Shown here in pieces: positions 7,915-16,464 of a stretch of 51,710 nt of DNA (positions within the stretch are counted from its first letter, which is position 1; each line of letters opens with the position of its first letter). The notes under the pieces were generated by a model, which saw only the letters and a list, made by a program, of their open reading frames with translations, was not told the origin of the DNA and did not search any database. Origin of the DNA: an uncultured Brevundimonas sp. (lineage in GTDB: Bacteria > Pseudomonadota > Alphaproteobacteria > Caulobacterales > Caulobacteraceae); the NCBI RefSeq assembly GCF_937870815.1, contig NZ_CALMZS010000102.1:1-51710 (forward strand). Direction: 5' to 3'. Made by a program: the position numbers and the translations under genes.

Positions 7915-7930
7915 GCGCTCAGGCAGCGAG
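7915..7930. repeat. 16-bp direct repeat, copy 1 (GCGCTCAGGCAGCGAG)
   Basis: An identical copy lies at 9201-9216. Both copies lie 30-38 bases before a start codon (the thioesterase here, yebC there). The sequence is itself a partial palindrome (CTC...GAG). Confidence 0.5.
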
Positions 7931-7960
7931 GCGCCGTGCGCCCAATAACGGGGAGAGTTC

Positions 7961-8398
7961 ATGACGGGCACGATCGAGCGGACCAGGCGCGGCGACTACC
8001 GCCGCTTCCAGGCCATCTCCACGCGCTGGATGGACAACGACGTCTACGGCCACGTGAACAACGTCGTCTATTACTCGTGGTTCGACACGGCGGTGAACCG
8101 GCTGCTGGTCGTCAACGGCCTGCTCGACATCCACCACGGCAAGGTCATCGGCCTGGTGGCCGAGACCGGCTGCCGCTACTTCACCCCGACCGCCTTTCCG
8201 GACGAGATCGAGGCCGGGGTCCGCGTCGGCCATGTGGGCGCCAGCTCGGTCCGCTACGAGATCGGCCTGTTCCGCAACAAGGAGGAGGAGGCCGCCGCCG
8301 TCGGCCATTTCGTCCACGTCTATGTCGACCGCGACTCGAAGCGGCCCGTGCCGGTGGACGACAGGATGCGGGGGTTTCTGGAGTCGTTGAAAACATGA
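7961..8398 (+). CDS. Acyl-CoA thioesterase, 4HBT/hotdog family
   Basis: 145 residues; ATG 7961 follows GGGGAGAG by five bases. The hotdog active-site region [20 protein letters not shown] (about residues 24-43) carries the Asp and His/Asn pattern of the 4-hydroxybenzoyl-CoA thioesterase/FadM/YbgC group. It probably hydrolyses acyl-CoA or a related thioester in the cytoplasm; the substrate cannot be read from sequence. It is divergent from putP, and its stop overlaps the start of the following lipoprotein gene (ATGA). A second hotdog protein, YbgC, is encoded later in the window. Confidence 0.88.
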   Translation: MTGTIERTRRGDYRRFQAISTRWMDNDVYGHVNNVVYYSWFDTAVNRLLVVNGLLDIHHGKVIGLVAETGCRYFTPTAFPDEIEAGVRVGHVGASSVRYEIGLFRNKEEEAAAVGHFVHVYVDRDSKRPVPVDDRMRGFLESLKT

Positions 8399-8892
8399 GA
8401 TCGCGCGGCTTGGCCTTGTTGATTGGACTCTGCTCACTCAGCGTCGCCTGCGGGGAACTTGACGCGCGCGCCAGAGACGAGGCGCTTATCGAACGGTTCG
8501 AAATGGATCGAACAGGCTTTCAGAATGCCGTTGATCTGATGACCGCCGAACCGGTCATCCAACGGGTGGATTTGCGCTCAGACGGCTCCGTCTCCGTGCA
8601 GCCGACCGACACCGACAATGCGCGCGTCCAGGCACTGGCTGATTTCATGAAGAAGCAAGGCATCAACAGCGTGGGCGCCGGCCCCACGCGCCCAATCACT
8701 GTGTCATTCCATATGCACAGCTCAGGAATTGCGACCTCAGGTCAACTCAAGACCCTACTGTTCAGCCCGGTTGCGCCAGACGGGCCTGTCGTACCTGACA
8801 CCGACGTCGAGATAGCCACGCAACAAGACCGATGGCGTGTCGTGTACCGTCGCGTGGCCGAAAACTGGTACATCGGGAACAGCTGCTGCTGA
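8395..8892 (+). CDS. Putative lipoprotein of unknown function, AT-richer than neighbours
   Basis: 165 residues from ATG 8395, overlapping the thioesterase stop. The N-terminus ([20 protein letters not shown]) is a lipoprotein signal with lipobox VAC and Cys 19, so the mature protein should be anchored to a membrane facing the periplasm. The rest is soluble with alternating strands and ends in two Cys. Its GC content is well below that of the flanking genes (30 of 60 bases at 8701-8760), suggesting a more recent arrival that has settled behind a native gene by start/stop overlap. No known domain was recognised. Confidence 0.72.
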   Translation: MRSRGLALLIGLCSLSVACGELDARARDEALIERFEMDRTGFQNAVDLMTAEPVIQRVDLRSDGSVSVQPTDTDNARVQALADFMKKQGINSVGAGPTRPITVSFHMHSSGIATSGQLKTLLFSPVAPDGPVVPDTDVEIATQQDRWRVVYRRVAENWYIGNSCC

Positions 8893-9093
8893 TCAGTCGT
8901 CCAGCCGTCCCGTCAGCGCCAGGGCGCCGACGGCGGTCAGCACCCCGAGGGCGAAGGCGGCGACGATGGCGCCGGTGGCGACGGCGGCGGGCACGGTGAC
9001 CGGGCGGGCCTCGTACCACTCGACGATGTCGGCCTCGCCGAGATCCTCGTCGGAATAGAGGTCGGCGTCCTGGATGGAGTCTTCGGCGGTCAT
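8893..9093 (-). CDS. Small single-pass membrane protein
   Basis: 66 residues. An acidic N-terminal half (residues 1-30, rich in Asp and Glu) is followed by one hydrophobic helix (about 33-60, Ala/Val/Gly-rich) and a short tail. It is convergent with the lipoprotein gene; the two stops are adjacent, with no gap. No family was recognised. The composition is that of the native backbone. Confidence 0.55.
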   Translation of the reverse strand: MTAEDSIQDADLYSDEDLGEADIVEWYEARPVTVPAAVATGAIVAAFALGVLTAVGALALTGRLDD

Positions 9094-9200
9094 GGCGGGC
9101 TCCGGCGGGGTCAGTGCCGGAATGCCCGGCGAAGGCGGCGGTTCCTGCCCGTGACAGCCGCCCCGCCATCGGCTAGACGGCGCGCCGACGAACAGCGACC

Positions 9201-9216
9201 GCGCTCAGGCAGCGAG
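9201..9216. repeat. 16-bp direct repeat, copy 2 (GCGCTCAGGCAGCGAG)
   Basis: Identical to 7915-7930 and 38 bases before the yebC start. It may be a shared regulatory or repeat-derived element. Confidence 0.5.
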
Positions 9217-9254
9217 CGACCGCGTCGCGAGCGACAGCGCACCAAGAGAGACTC

Positions 9255-10028
9255 ATGGCCGGCCATTCCAAATTCAAGAACATCATGCACCGCAAGGGCC
9301 GCGCCGACGCGCAGCGGTCCAAACTGTTCTCGAAGCTGTCGCGGGACATCACCGTGGCCGCCAAATCGGGCCTGCCCGACCCGGCCATGAACCCGCGCCT
9401 GCGCCTGGCGGTGAACAACGCCAAGGCCGAGAGCCTGCCCAAGGACGTCATCCAGCGGGCCATCAACAAGGCCTCCAGCGGCGACGCCGACACCATGGAG
9501 GAGATCCGCTACGAGGGCCGCGGCCCCGGCGGCGTCGGCATCATCGTCGAGGCCCTGACCGACAACCGCAACCGGGCCGGCTCCAACATCCGCGCCGCCT
9601 TCTCCAAGAACGGCGGCCAGCTCGGCGAGATCAACTCGGTCGCCTTCATGTGGGACCGGGTGGGCCAGATCATCTATCCGGCCGAGGCCGGCACCGAGGA
9701 CCAGGTCATGGAGGCGGCGATCGAGGCCGGCGCCCAGGACGTCGAGAGCGACCTGGTCAAGCCGGACGTCTACGAGGACGCCCCGGGCCACACCATCTGG
9801 ACCCGGTTCGAGGACCTCAACGAGGTCGCCGACGCCATGTCCAGGGTGCTGGGCGACCCGAAGTCGACGGCGCTGGTGTGGAAGCCGCAGTCGGAGGTCA
9901 CCGTCACCGGCGAGGCGGTCGGCACGCTGATGCGGCTGCTCGACGCCCTGGACGCCGAGGACGACGTGCAGAACGTCTATTCGAACGAGGACATCTCGGA
10001 CGAGGACCTGGCGAAATACGCGGGCTGA
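9255..10028 (+). CDS. yebC: YebC/PmpR-family protein
   Basis: 257 residues beginning [19 protein letters not shown], the invariant YebC N-terminus, with the [20 protein letters not shown] core and a C-terminal [12 protein letters not shown]. Known members act as transcription regulators or, as shown recently for this family, help ribosomes through difficult peptide sequences such as polyproline. Cytoplasmic. In many genomes yebC lies just upstream of ruvC, and here ruvCAB follows after two genes. A 15-bp palindrome (10022-10036, GGCTGAC/GTCAGCC) spans its stop and the stop of the convergent gene. The GACTC directly before the ATG is a GANTC site. Confidence 0.95.
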   Translation: MAGHSKFKNIMHRKGRADAQRSKLFSKLSRDITVAAKSGLPDPAMNPRLRLAVNNAKAESLPKDVIQRAINKASSGDADTMEEIRYEGRGPGGVGIIVEALTDNRNRAGSNIRAAFSKNGGQLGEINSVAFMWDRVGQIIYPAEAGTEDQVMEAAIEAGAQDVESDLVKPDVYEDAPGHTIWTRFEDLNEVADAMSRVLGDPKSTALVWKPQSEVTVTGEAVGTLMRLLDALDAEDDVQNVYSNEDISDEDLAKYAG

Positions 10029-10031
10029 CGG

Positions 10032-10241
10032 TCAGCCGGCGAAGCTGCGCAGCTCGTCGGTGACCCAGCCGTCGGGGTTGCGCAGCGGGCGGCCGGGCCG
10101 GCGCAGGCGGATCAGGCCGTGCAGGGCGTCGGCGAGGTCGAGCAGCTGCTCTTCCGACAGCTCGACGGCGGCGCGCAGCACCTCGGCCCTCAGGTCTTCG
10201 TAGGCTGGCTTCGGCAGGCGCCGTTCCGGTGAGAGGCTCAT
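10032..10241 (-). CDS. Small hypothetical protein
   Basis: 69 residues from ATG 10241. The protein is charged and helical in appearance, with EDLRAEVLRAAVELSEEQLL followed by DLADALHGLIRLRR, and ends GWVTDELRSFAG. No domain was recognised; the composition suggests a small soluble helical protein. It is convergent with yebC and divergent from the MgtC/SapB gene. Confidence 0.5.
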   Translation of the reverse strand: MSLSPERRLPKPAYEDLRAEVLRAAVELSEEQLLDLADALHGLIRLRRPGRPLRNPDGWVTDELRSFAG

Positions 10242-10301
10242 GGGGGCTCCGAATCGTCGGGGTTGACCTCGCGGCAGAGGCTGTAACCCGGTCGCGCGGC
10301 G

Positions 10302-10352
10302 CCGGTTCCCGCCGCCGCGGCCGCCGGCCGGCCCGGAACCCCGGCGGCGGGC
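10302..10352 (+). promoter_or_regulatory. GC-rich hairpins in the leader of the MgtC/SapB gene
   Basis: GGTTCC (10304-10309) can pair with GGAACC (10335-10340), and CCCGCCGCCG with CGGCGGCGGG (10342-10351), giving alternative stem-loops that end 17 bases before the start codon. mgtC leaders in enteric bacteria are regulatory, but nothing here matches a known Mg2+ riboswitch, so a regulatory role is speculative. Confidence 0.3.
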
Positions 10353-10368
10353 CGGGGGTTGCCCATCC

Positions 10369-11067
10369 ATGGACCTGAGCGACCTGCCCGATTTCGTCCC
10401 GTCCCTGCTGGCCGCCGTGCTGGCCGGCGGGATGATCGGCTTCGAGCGCGAGTGGCGCGGCCGGGCGGCGGGACTGCGCACCCATATTCTCGTCTGCCTG
10501 GCCTCCGCCCTGCTGATGGAGGCGGCCGTGTCCCAGTCCGCCTGGCGGTTCGACGCCCTGGCCGGGAGCGCGGTCGTCAGCGATCCGACGCGGATGGCCC
10601 ACGGCGTGCTGACCGGCATCGGCTTCCTCTGCGCCGGGGTGATCTTCCGGGCCGGCTTCTCGATCCACGGCCTGACCACGGCGGCGTCGCTGTGGATCAC
10701 TGCGGCCATCGGCCTGCTGTTCGGGGTCGGCCTGTTCCCGCTGGCGGCCGCCGGGACGGTGCTCGCCGTGGCCATCCTCGCAGTGCTGCGGATCGTCAGC
10801 GCGCGGCTGCCCCAGCAGACGGTCGTCGACGCCGAGGTGGTCTGGCGGCGCGGGGACCCGGCCGCGGGGGATGCCGTCGAGTCGGCCCTGCGCGAGGCCG
10901 GCGGTCCGATGCGCGACGAACGCCACGAGCTGATCGACGGCGGCGAGTCCGTTCGCCGCTGCTTCCGCATCCGCGCCCGGGGCGCGGAACCGCTGAAGCG
11001 GCTGGCGGCCCGCCTGCGGACCATCGAGGGCGTCACCGGCTACCGGCTCGACCCGCGCGACGACTGA
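10369..11067 (+). CDS. MgtC/SapB family membrane protein
   Basis: 232 residues. Four to five hydrophobic segments fill residues 10-140, with the family signatures GGMIGFEREWRGRAAGLRTH and MAHGVLTGIGFLCAGVIF. The C-terminal 80 residues form a soluble ACT-like cytoplasmic domain. MgtC proteins inhibit the F1Fo ATPase in Salmonella and support growth at low Mg2+; many SapB-type members have no known role. Length matches the family. A leader with strong hairpins precedes it. The assignment to family is firm, the physiological role is not. Confidence 0.88.
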   Translation: MDLSDLPDFVPSLLAAVLAGGMIGFEREWRGRAAGLRTHILVCLASALLMEAAVSQSAWRFDALAGSAVVSDPTRMAHGVLTGIGFLCAGVIFRAGFSIHGLTTAASLWITAAIGLLFGVGLFPLAAAGTVLAVAILAVLRIVSARLPQQTVVDAEVVWRRGDPAAGDAVESALREAGGPMRDERHELIDGGESVRRCFRIRARGAEPLKRLAARLRTIEGVTGYRLDPRDD

Positions 11068-11140
11068 CGGCGGCGGAAATACGGTCGCCCGCATCCCCGG
11101 TCATTGTCCGCTAACCCTCTTTGCGGCATGACTGGAACGG

Positions 11141-12280
11141 ATGGCGAACGAAACGACTCGAATCCTCGGTCTTGACCCCGGCCTGCGGCGCACCGGCTGG
11201 GGCGTGGTGGCGGCCGAGGGCTCGCGCCTGCGCTGGATCGCCCACGGCGTCGTGGCCCCGCCCGAGGCCGCCCCTTTCAGCGAGCGCCTGCTCCATCTGC
11301 TCGAGGCGATCGGCGCGGTCTGCGCCGTCCACGCCTGCGACGAGGCCGCCATCGAGGAGGTCTTCGTCAACATGAATCCGGCCTCGACGCTGAAGCTGGG
11401 CCACGCCCGCGCCGCGGTCATGCTGGCCCCGGCGCGCCACGGCCTCGGCGTCGCCGAATATTCGCCCAATCTGATCAAGAAGGCGGTGGTCGGGGCCGGC
11501 CACGCCGACAAGGCACAGATCGCCTTCATGGTGAAGCGCCTGCTGCCCTCGGCCGGCGATGTGAAGGCCGACGCCGCCGACGCCCTCGCCGTGGCCATCA
11601 CCCACGCCCAGCTGCGCAGGCGGGCCCTGCTCATTCCTCCCCCATCGGGGGAGGATCGTATCATGATCGGGCGGCTCAGGGGCGTGCTGGCCGAGGTCGA
11701 GCCCGACCACTGCCTGATCGACTGCGCCGGCGTCGGCTATGTCGTGGCCTGCGGGGCCCGCACCCTGCAGCGGCTGCCCGCCCCCGGCGACGAGGCCACC
11801 CTGCATATCGAATCGAACTGGAACGCCGAGAGCGGGCCCCGCCTCTACGGCTTCCTGACCCGCGACGAGCGGCGCGCCTTCACCACCCTGACCGGCATCC
11901 AGGGCGTCGGCCCCAAGGCGGCCCTGTCGGTGCTCGACGTGCTGCCGCCCGGCGAGCTCGCCGCCGCCGTGGCCCGCGAGGACAGGGCCGCCGTGGCCCG
12001 CGCCAACGGCGTCGGGCCGAAGCTGGCCCTGCGCATCGTCACCGAGCTGAAGGGCAAGCCGCTCGGCGAGGTCAGCTTCACGTCCTCGGCCGCGGGCGTG
12101 CACGCCGAAGTCGCGCCGCCCGTTCCGAGCGTCACGGGCGAGGCCGTCTCGGCCCTGCTCGGCCTCGGCGTGGCCGAGGTCAACGCCCGCCGCGCCGTCG
12201 ACCAGGCGCTGATCCGCCTCGGCGACGCCGCCGACCTGTCCGCCGTCATCCGCGCGGCGTTGCAGGAGCTGGGACGTTGA
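11141..12280 (+). CDS. ruvC-ruvA: Holliday junction RuvC resolvase and RuvA in a single reading frame
   Basis: One open frame of 379 residues with no stop between two normally separate genes. Residues 1-161 are RuvC, with acidic catalytic residues D12 (LGLDPG), E72 (AIEEVF), D144 and D147 ([13 protein letters not shown]). Residues 162-174 are a linker encoded by a palindrome. Residues 175-379 are RuvA, beginning MIGRLRGV and containing the helix-hairpin-helix motifs [11 protein letters not shown] and [12 protein letters not shown] plus the C-terminal domain III that contacts RuvB. RuvAB drives branch migration and RuvC cuts the junction. A ribosome binding site before M175 could yield free RuvA as well. 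A single-base sequencing error at the junction is a less likely alternative. Confidence 0.9.
   Translation: MANETTRILGLDPGLRRTGWGVVAAEGSRLRWIAHGVVAPPEAAPFSERLLHLLEAIGAVCAVHACDEAAIEEVFVNMNPASTLKLGHARAAVMLAPARHGLGVAEYSPNLIKKAVVGAGHADKAQIAFMVKRLLPSAGDVKADAADALAVAITHAQLRRRALLIPPPSGEDRIMIGRLRGVLAEVEPDHCLIDCAGVGYVVACGARTLQRLPAPGDEATLHIESNWNAESGPRLYGFLTRDERRAFTTLTGIQGVGPKAALSVLDVLPPGELAAAVAREDRAAVARANGVGPKLALRIVTELKGKPLGEVSFTSSAAGVHAEVAPPVPSVTGEAVSALLGLGVAEVNARRAVDQALIRLGDAADLSAVIRAALQELGR
11636..11665 (+). promoter_or_regulatory. Palindrome and internal ribosome binding site at the ruvC-ruvA junction
   Basis: CCTCCCCC (11636-11643) and GGGGGAGG (11647-11654) form a near-perfect hairpin around ATC. 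The right arm is also a good Shine-Dalgarno sequence eight bases before ATG 11663, the natural RuvA start. The palindrome resembles the dispersed CTCCC family of repeats and is translated as part of the linker. Confidence 0.6.
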
Positions 12281-12293
12281 GGGGCGATCTTCC

Positions 12294-12440
12294 AACCTGC
12301 GAAGCAGGTTCATCACAACGAGCACGACGGATTCACAACGAACACGACGCGGCTTGCTCCTGGCTCAGGCCCCGTCGTGCCCGTTGTGGCCATCGTTGTG
12401 TCCGCTGTGATGAACCTTCCGATCCCCGGCTTCGCCGGGA
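12294..12440. repeat. Composite inverted repeat between ruvA and ruvB
   Basis: The segment starts with hairpin AACCTGC-GAA-GCAGGTT (12294-12310) and ends with CCCGGC-TTC-GCCGGG (about 12424-12438). Between them, AGGTTCATCACA and the later TGTGATGAACCT are 12-bp inverted repeats, and CACAACG/CACGACG units recur five to six times in both arms. Such CACAACG-rich blocks are repeats seen between genes in related genomes. It separates ruvB from its partners and may weaken or terminate read-through. Confidence 0.65.
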
Positions 12441-12449
12441 AGGGCGGGT

Positions 12450-13490
12450 ATGAGCATGACTGAGGACAGGCTGGTGGATCCCGCCCCCGCCCCCGGCGAA
12501 ACCCACGACCGCGCCCTGCGGCCGCGGACCCTGTCCGAATTCGTCGGCCAGGAGCAGGCCAAGGGCAATCTGAAGGTCTTCATCGAGGCGGCGCGCGGGC
12601 GCGGCGAGGCGCTCGACCACGTGCTGCTGTTCGGCCCGCCCGGCCTCGGCAAGACCACCCTGGCCCAGATCGTCTCGCGCGAGCTCGGCGTCGGCTTCCG
12701 CGCCACCTCCGGCCCGATCCTGGCCAAGGCCGGCGATCTGGCGGCCATCCTGACCAATCTCGAACCCCGCGACGTGCTGTTCATCGACGAGATCCACCGG
12801 CTGGCCCCGACGGTGGAGGAGATCCTCTATCCCGCCATGGAGGACCATGTGCTGGACCTGATCATCGGCGAGGGGCCCTCGGCCCGCTCGGTGCGCATCG
12901 ACCTGGCCCCCTTCACCCTCGTCGGCGCCACCACCCGGGCCGGCCTGCTGGCCACGCCGCTGAGGGACCGGTTCGGCATCCCCCTGCGGCTCGAATTCTA
13001 TACGCCCGAGGAATTGGTGCGGGTGATCATGGGGGCGGCCCGCAGGCTGGGCGCGCCCATCGCCGAGGACGGCGCCCGCGAGATCGCCTCGCGCTCGCGC
13101 GGCACCCCCCGCGTCGCCGGCCGCCTGCTGCGCCGGGTCCGGGACTTCGCCACCGCCGACGGCGCCACCTCCATCGACCGCCTCGCCGCCGCCCGCGCCC
13201 TCAGCCGGCTGGAGATCGACGAGGCGGGGCTCGACGCCAACGACCGCCGCTTCCTCAGGGCCCTGATCGAGAACTACGGCGGCGGCCCGGTCGGCATGGA
13301 CACCCTCGCCGCCGCCATCGCCGAGGCCCGCGACGCGGTCGAGGACGTCATCGAGCCCTATCTGCTGCAGCAGGGCTTCATCCAGCGCACGCCGCGCGGC
13401 CGCATGGCCTGCGCCCGGGCCTACGCCCATCTCGGCCTGGCCGAGCCGCCCCGCCCGCCTGAGCAGGGCGGGCTGTTCGGCGGCAAGTGA
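12450..13490 (+). CDS. ruvB: Holliday junction branch migration helicase RuvB
   Basis: 346 residues. Walker A GPPGLGKT is at residues 62-69, Walker B is in [10 protein letters not shown], sensor 1 in VGATTRAG, and the arginine finger region in TPLRDRF. The C-terminal winged-helix domain ends with [15 protein letters not shown]. RuvB hexamers pump DNA through the RuvA-bound junction. The family length is standard. It is separated from ruvA by a 169-bp repeat-bearing gap and followed by a gene starting at its own stop codon (TGATG). Confidence 0.97.
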   Translation: MSMTEDRLVDPAPAPGETHDRALRPRTLSEFVGQEQAKGNLKVFIEAARGRGEALDHVLLFGPPGLGKTTLAQIVSRELGVGFRATSGPILAKAGDLAAILTNLEPRDVLFIDEIHRLAPTVEEILYPAMEDHVLDLIIGEGPSARSVRIDLAPFTLVGATTRAGLLATPLRDRFGIPLRLEFYTPEELVRVIMGAARRLGAPIAEDGAREIASRSRGTPRVAGRLLRRVRDFATADGATSIDRLAAARALSRLEIDEAGLDANDRRFLRALIENYGGGPVGMDTLAAAIAEARDAVEDVIEPYLLQQGFIQRTPRGRMACARAYAHLGLAEPPRPPEQGGLFGGK

Positions 13491-13705
13491 TGGGCCGCAA
13501 GGGTGCGAGGGACCGAAAAGGTCGGCCCCGGAGCAATCGCGCGCAGAACCGGCAGGTCAAGGACGCCGCGAGTGCAATGGGGCTCAGCGACGACCAGCGT
13601 TGGACGTTTCGGCGCAGGGTCGAGCTGGAAAGCCGGGAACAAGGCGCGGATTTGAGCTATGATGACCTGATGAGCATCGCCGGAGAGGTGAAGAATGGCG
13701 TATGA
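13490..13705 (+). CDS. Small basic protein resembling a polymorphic-toxin C-terminus
   Basis: 71 residues from ATG 13490, which shares one base with the ruvB stop; an in-frame GTG lies one codon earlier. The N-terminal 25 residues are strongly basic (GRKGARDRKGRPRSNRAQNR). The rest, VKDAASAMGLSDDQRW and an acidic SYDDLMSIAGEVKNG end, resembles from memory the tails of CDI/Rhs-type toxin proteins, where Asn/Gln-rich basic stretches precede such helices. There is no secretion or delivery domain. It overlaps the next gene by 11 bp. The toxin link is a guess from pattern, not an established match. Confidence 0.55.
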   Translation: MGRKGARDRKGRPRSNRAQNRQVKDAASAMGLSDDQRWTFRRRVELESREQGADLSYDDLMSIAGEVKNGV

Positions 13706-14204
13706 CGGCGGTCAGCGGCCGAGCGAGATCGCCGCCGTGTTCAATGCCGCTCTCGCGGGCTTTGAGGACGAGCTACGCTGCTTTCAGGTCACGCGCGTGC
13801 TGGGATCCATGCTCGTATTCGATTTTGGCGTGCCGAGGGCCAAGACGACGACGCGAGGTTCCCCGGTGTTGGTCGGGTCGGCTTTCCTGAGTATCGGCAA
13901 CGCCTATTGGTGGGTCAGCGGCTCGCATCGTCGGCTGAACAGCGCCACGCTCGACGAGGATCTGGCGCCTGTGCTCCGGGAGGCGTTTCTCGGCGAGAAG
14001 CTCTGCGCGGTCGAGACCAACGCCAAGGCGTTGAGGTTTGTTTTCACTGGCGGGCGTTCCCTCAATCTCGACCTCTCCAATTTTTGGGACCAGGACGCCG
14101 ACGAAGAAGTTTGCTCTCTCCATCGGGACGGGTTGAGCGTCGTCCTTTCGCCGAACCGGCGAATTAGTCTCCGGCCAGACCGCCGCTACAAACAAGCCGC
14201 CTGA
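13695..14204 (+). CDS. Hypothetical protein, possible partner or immunity protein
   Basis: 169 residues from ATG 13695, preceded by GGAGAGG, overlapping the upstream small gene by 11 bp. The sequence alternates strands and helices; RFVFTGGRSLNLDLSNFW near residue 115 has the beta-hairpin pattern seen in many single-domain immunity proteins, and there is no signal peptide or membrane segment. The pair interrupts the usual adjacency of ruvB and the Tol-Pal cluster and is less GC-rich than both, which fits a transferred cassette. No family was identified with certainty. Confidence 0.55.
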   Translation: MAYDGGQRPSEIAAVFNAALAGFEDELRCFQVTRVLGSMLVFDFGVPRAKTTTRGSPVLVGSAFLSIGNAYWWVSGSHRRLNSATLDEDLAPVLREAFLGEKLCAVETNAKALRFVFTGGRSLNLDLSNFWDQDADEEVCSLHRDGLSVVLSPNRRISLRPDRRYKQAA

Positions 14205-14291
14205 ATCGCGACGACATCCCCGCTTCGATCACTCCCGGACTCTTCACGGCGCGGGCGAACCCCGTCATGCTTGGCCGGCAACGGAGGCGGC

Positions 14292-14675
14292 ATGGCGCGT
14301 CGGGTCATCAGGGTCGAGCGGTTGATCGCCGTGCTGGGCGCGGCGGTGCTGGCGCTCGGCGTCCTGCTGCTCTGGGTGGTCGGCCGCGGCGGCGGCCTCG
14401 GCGGCGGCGAGCCGTCGCCCGAGGAGCGGGCCGGCCTCCAGCTGCGCGAACACGTCGGGCCGGGCGCGGCGGTGCGCTACACCGAACGCGGCCGCCGCCG
14501 CGCCGTCTGCGGCTACGTCTCGAGCGGCGGCGAACTGGTGGTGTTCATCTCGCGTCCCAACCGCATCCTGCTGGAGACCGATCCGCTGAAGGCCGAGTTC
14601 GACGAGATGCTGCGCGACGTCTGCCCCGGCTTCCTGACCCGCGCCCCCGGTGCGAGGGGAGGGGCCCGCCGATGA
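14292..14675 (+). CDS. Single-pass membrane-anchored hypothetical protein
   Basis: 127 residues from ATG 14292, chosen over TTG 14271 because GGAGG lies seven bases upstream. One hydrophobic helix (about residues 10-33) is followed by a Gly-rich stretch and a periplasmic domain containing RRRAVCGYVSSGGELVVFIS and a second Cys in DVCPGFL, a possible disulfide pair. The stop overlaps the ybgC start (ATGA), so it is probably expressed with the Tol-Pal genes. No domain was recognised. Confidence 0.6.
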   Translation: MARRVIRVERLIAVLGAAVLALGVLLLWVVGRGGGLGGGEPSPEERAGLQLREHVGPGAAVRYTERGRRRAVCGYVSSGGELVVFISRPNRILLETDPLKAEFDEMLRDVCPGFLTRAPGARGGARR

Positions 14676-15121
14676 TCGACGCCCCCACCGCCGGCCGCTT
14701 CGAGGACGGCGAGCACCGCCTGCCGGTCCGCGTCTACTACGAGGACACCGACTTCACCGGCCTGGTCTACCACGGCAGCTATGTGCGCTATTTCGAGCGC
14801 GGGCGGTCGGACGCCCTGCGCCTGATGGGGGTCGGCCACGCCCGGCTGCTGGACGGCGACCAGCCGACGGCCTTCGTCGTCTCCAGGATGGAGCTGGACT
14901 TCCTCAAGCCGGCGCGGATCGACGACGAACTGGTCGTGCGCACCCGCTACCGGGCCATCAAGGGCCCCCGCCTGCTGATCTCCCAGAGCATCGCGCGGGG
15001 GGCCGATGTCCTGTGCCGCGCCGCCGTCGAGGCGGTCTGCATCCATATGGACGGCCGCCCGCGCCGGCCCCCGCCCGCCCTTCGCGACAAGGTGGAGCCG
15101 TGGCTGGCGGGCGAACCCTGA
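14672..15121 (+). CDS. ybgC: Tol-Pal-associated acyl-CoA thioesterase
   Basis: 149 residues. The hotdog active-site segment VYYEDTDFTGLVYHGSYVRY (about residues 21-40) carries the YbgC-specific Asp and the following Tyr-His. YbgC hydrolyses short- or medium-chain acyl-CoA or acyl-ACP and is encoded first in many tol-pal operons; E. coli YbgC binds ACP and phospholipid enzymes. The ATG overlaps the preceding gene. tolQ follows after 129 bp, so the operon order is standard. Confidence 0.93.
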   Translation: MIDAPTAGRFEDGEHRLPVRVYYEDTDFTGLVYHGSYVRYFERGRSDALRLMGVGHARLLDGDQPTAFVVSRMELDFLKPARIDDELVVRTRYRAIKGPRLLISQSIARGADVLCRAAVEAVCIHMDGRPRRPPPALRDKVEPWLAGEP

Positions 15122-15250
15122 CCCCCTCGCGACCCTGTCACGTGCAGCGGGGTGACGGCGCGGCCGGACCCCGCTAGACCCGCCTGGATCGCCACATATC
15201 CGCCACCCCCGTCCGGTGCACAGGACGGACGGACCAGGGAGGACGACCGA

Positions 15251-15997
<747 letters not shown>

Positions 15998-15999
15998 GC

Positions 16000-16461
16000 A
16001 TGGCCCTCGGTGGAGCAGCCGGAGGCGGCGGCCACGTCCGCGGCCGCAGGCGGGCCCGCAAACGGCCCCTCAGCGAGATCAACGTCACCCCCCTGGTCGA
16101 CGTGATGCTGGTGCTGCTGATCATCTTCATGATCTCGGCCCCGCTGCTGACCACCGGCGTCGAGGTCGAACTGCCGAAGACCGAGGCCAGCGCGGTCGAC
16201 GTCACCGACCAGCCCGTGACGGTCTCGATCGACCGCGACGGGGCCATCTTCGTCGGCGAGGGCGGCGTGGACTGGAACGATCTGGTCGCCCGGGTGGCCC
16301 GCGAAGGCGGCGCCGACGCCCGCGACAAGCCGGTCTTCGTCCGCGCCGACGGCCGCGCCCCCTATCAGGCCGTGGCGCGGGTCATGGCGCGGCTGTCCGG
16401 CGCCGGCTTCACCAGGCTGAACCTGATCACCGACACGTCGGCGCCGGCCGAGGGGGGCTGA
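16000..16461 (+). CDS. tolR: Tol-Pal system protein TolR
   Basis: 153 residues. A basic cytoplasmic N-terminus leads to [20 protein letters not shown], the single helix with the proton-relay Asp shared by TolR, ExbD and MotB. The periplasmic domain (about residues 50-145) is of normal length. It partners TolQ in the inner membrane. Start is ATG 16000, close behind tolQ, and tolA starts three bases after its stop. Confidence 0.96.
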   Translation: MALGGAAGGGGHVRGRRRARKRPLSEINVTPLVDVMLVLLIIFMISAPLLTTGVEVELPKTEASAVDVTDQPVTVSIDRDGAIFVGEGGVDWNDLVARVAREGGADARDKPVFVRADGRAPYQAVARVMARLSGAGFTRLNLITDTSAPAEGG

Positions 16462-16464
16462 GCC

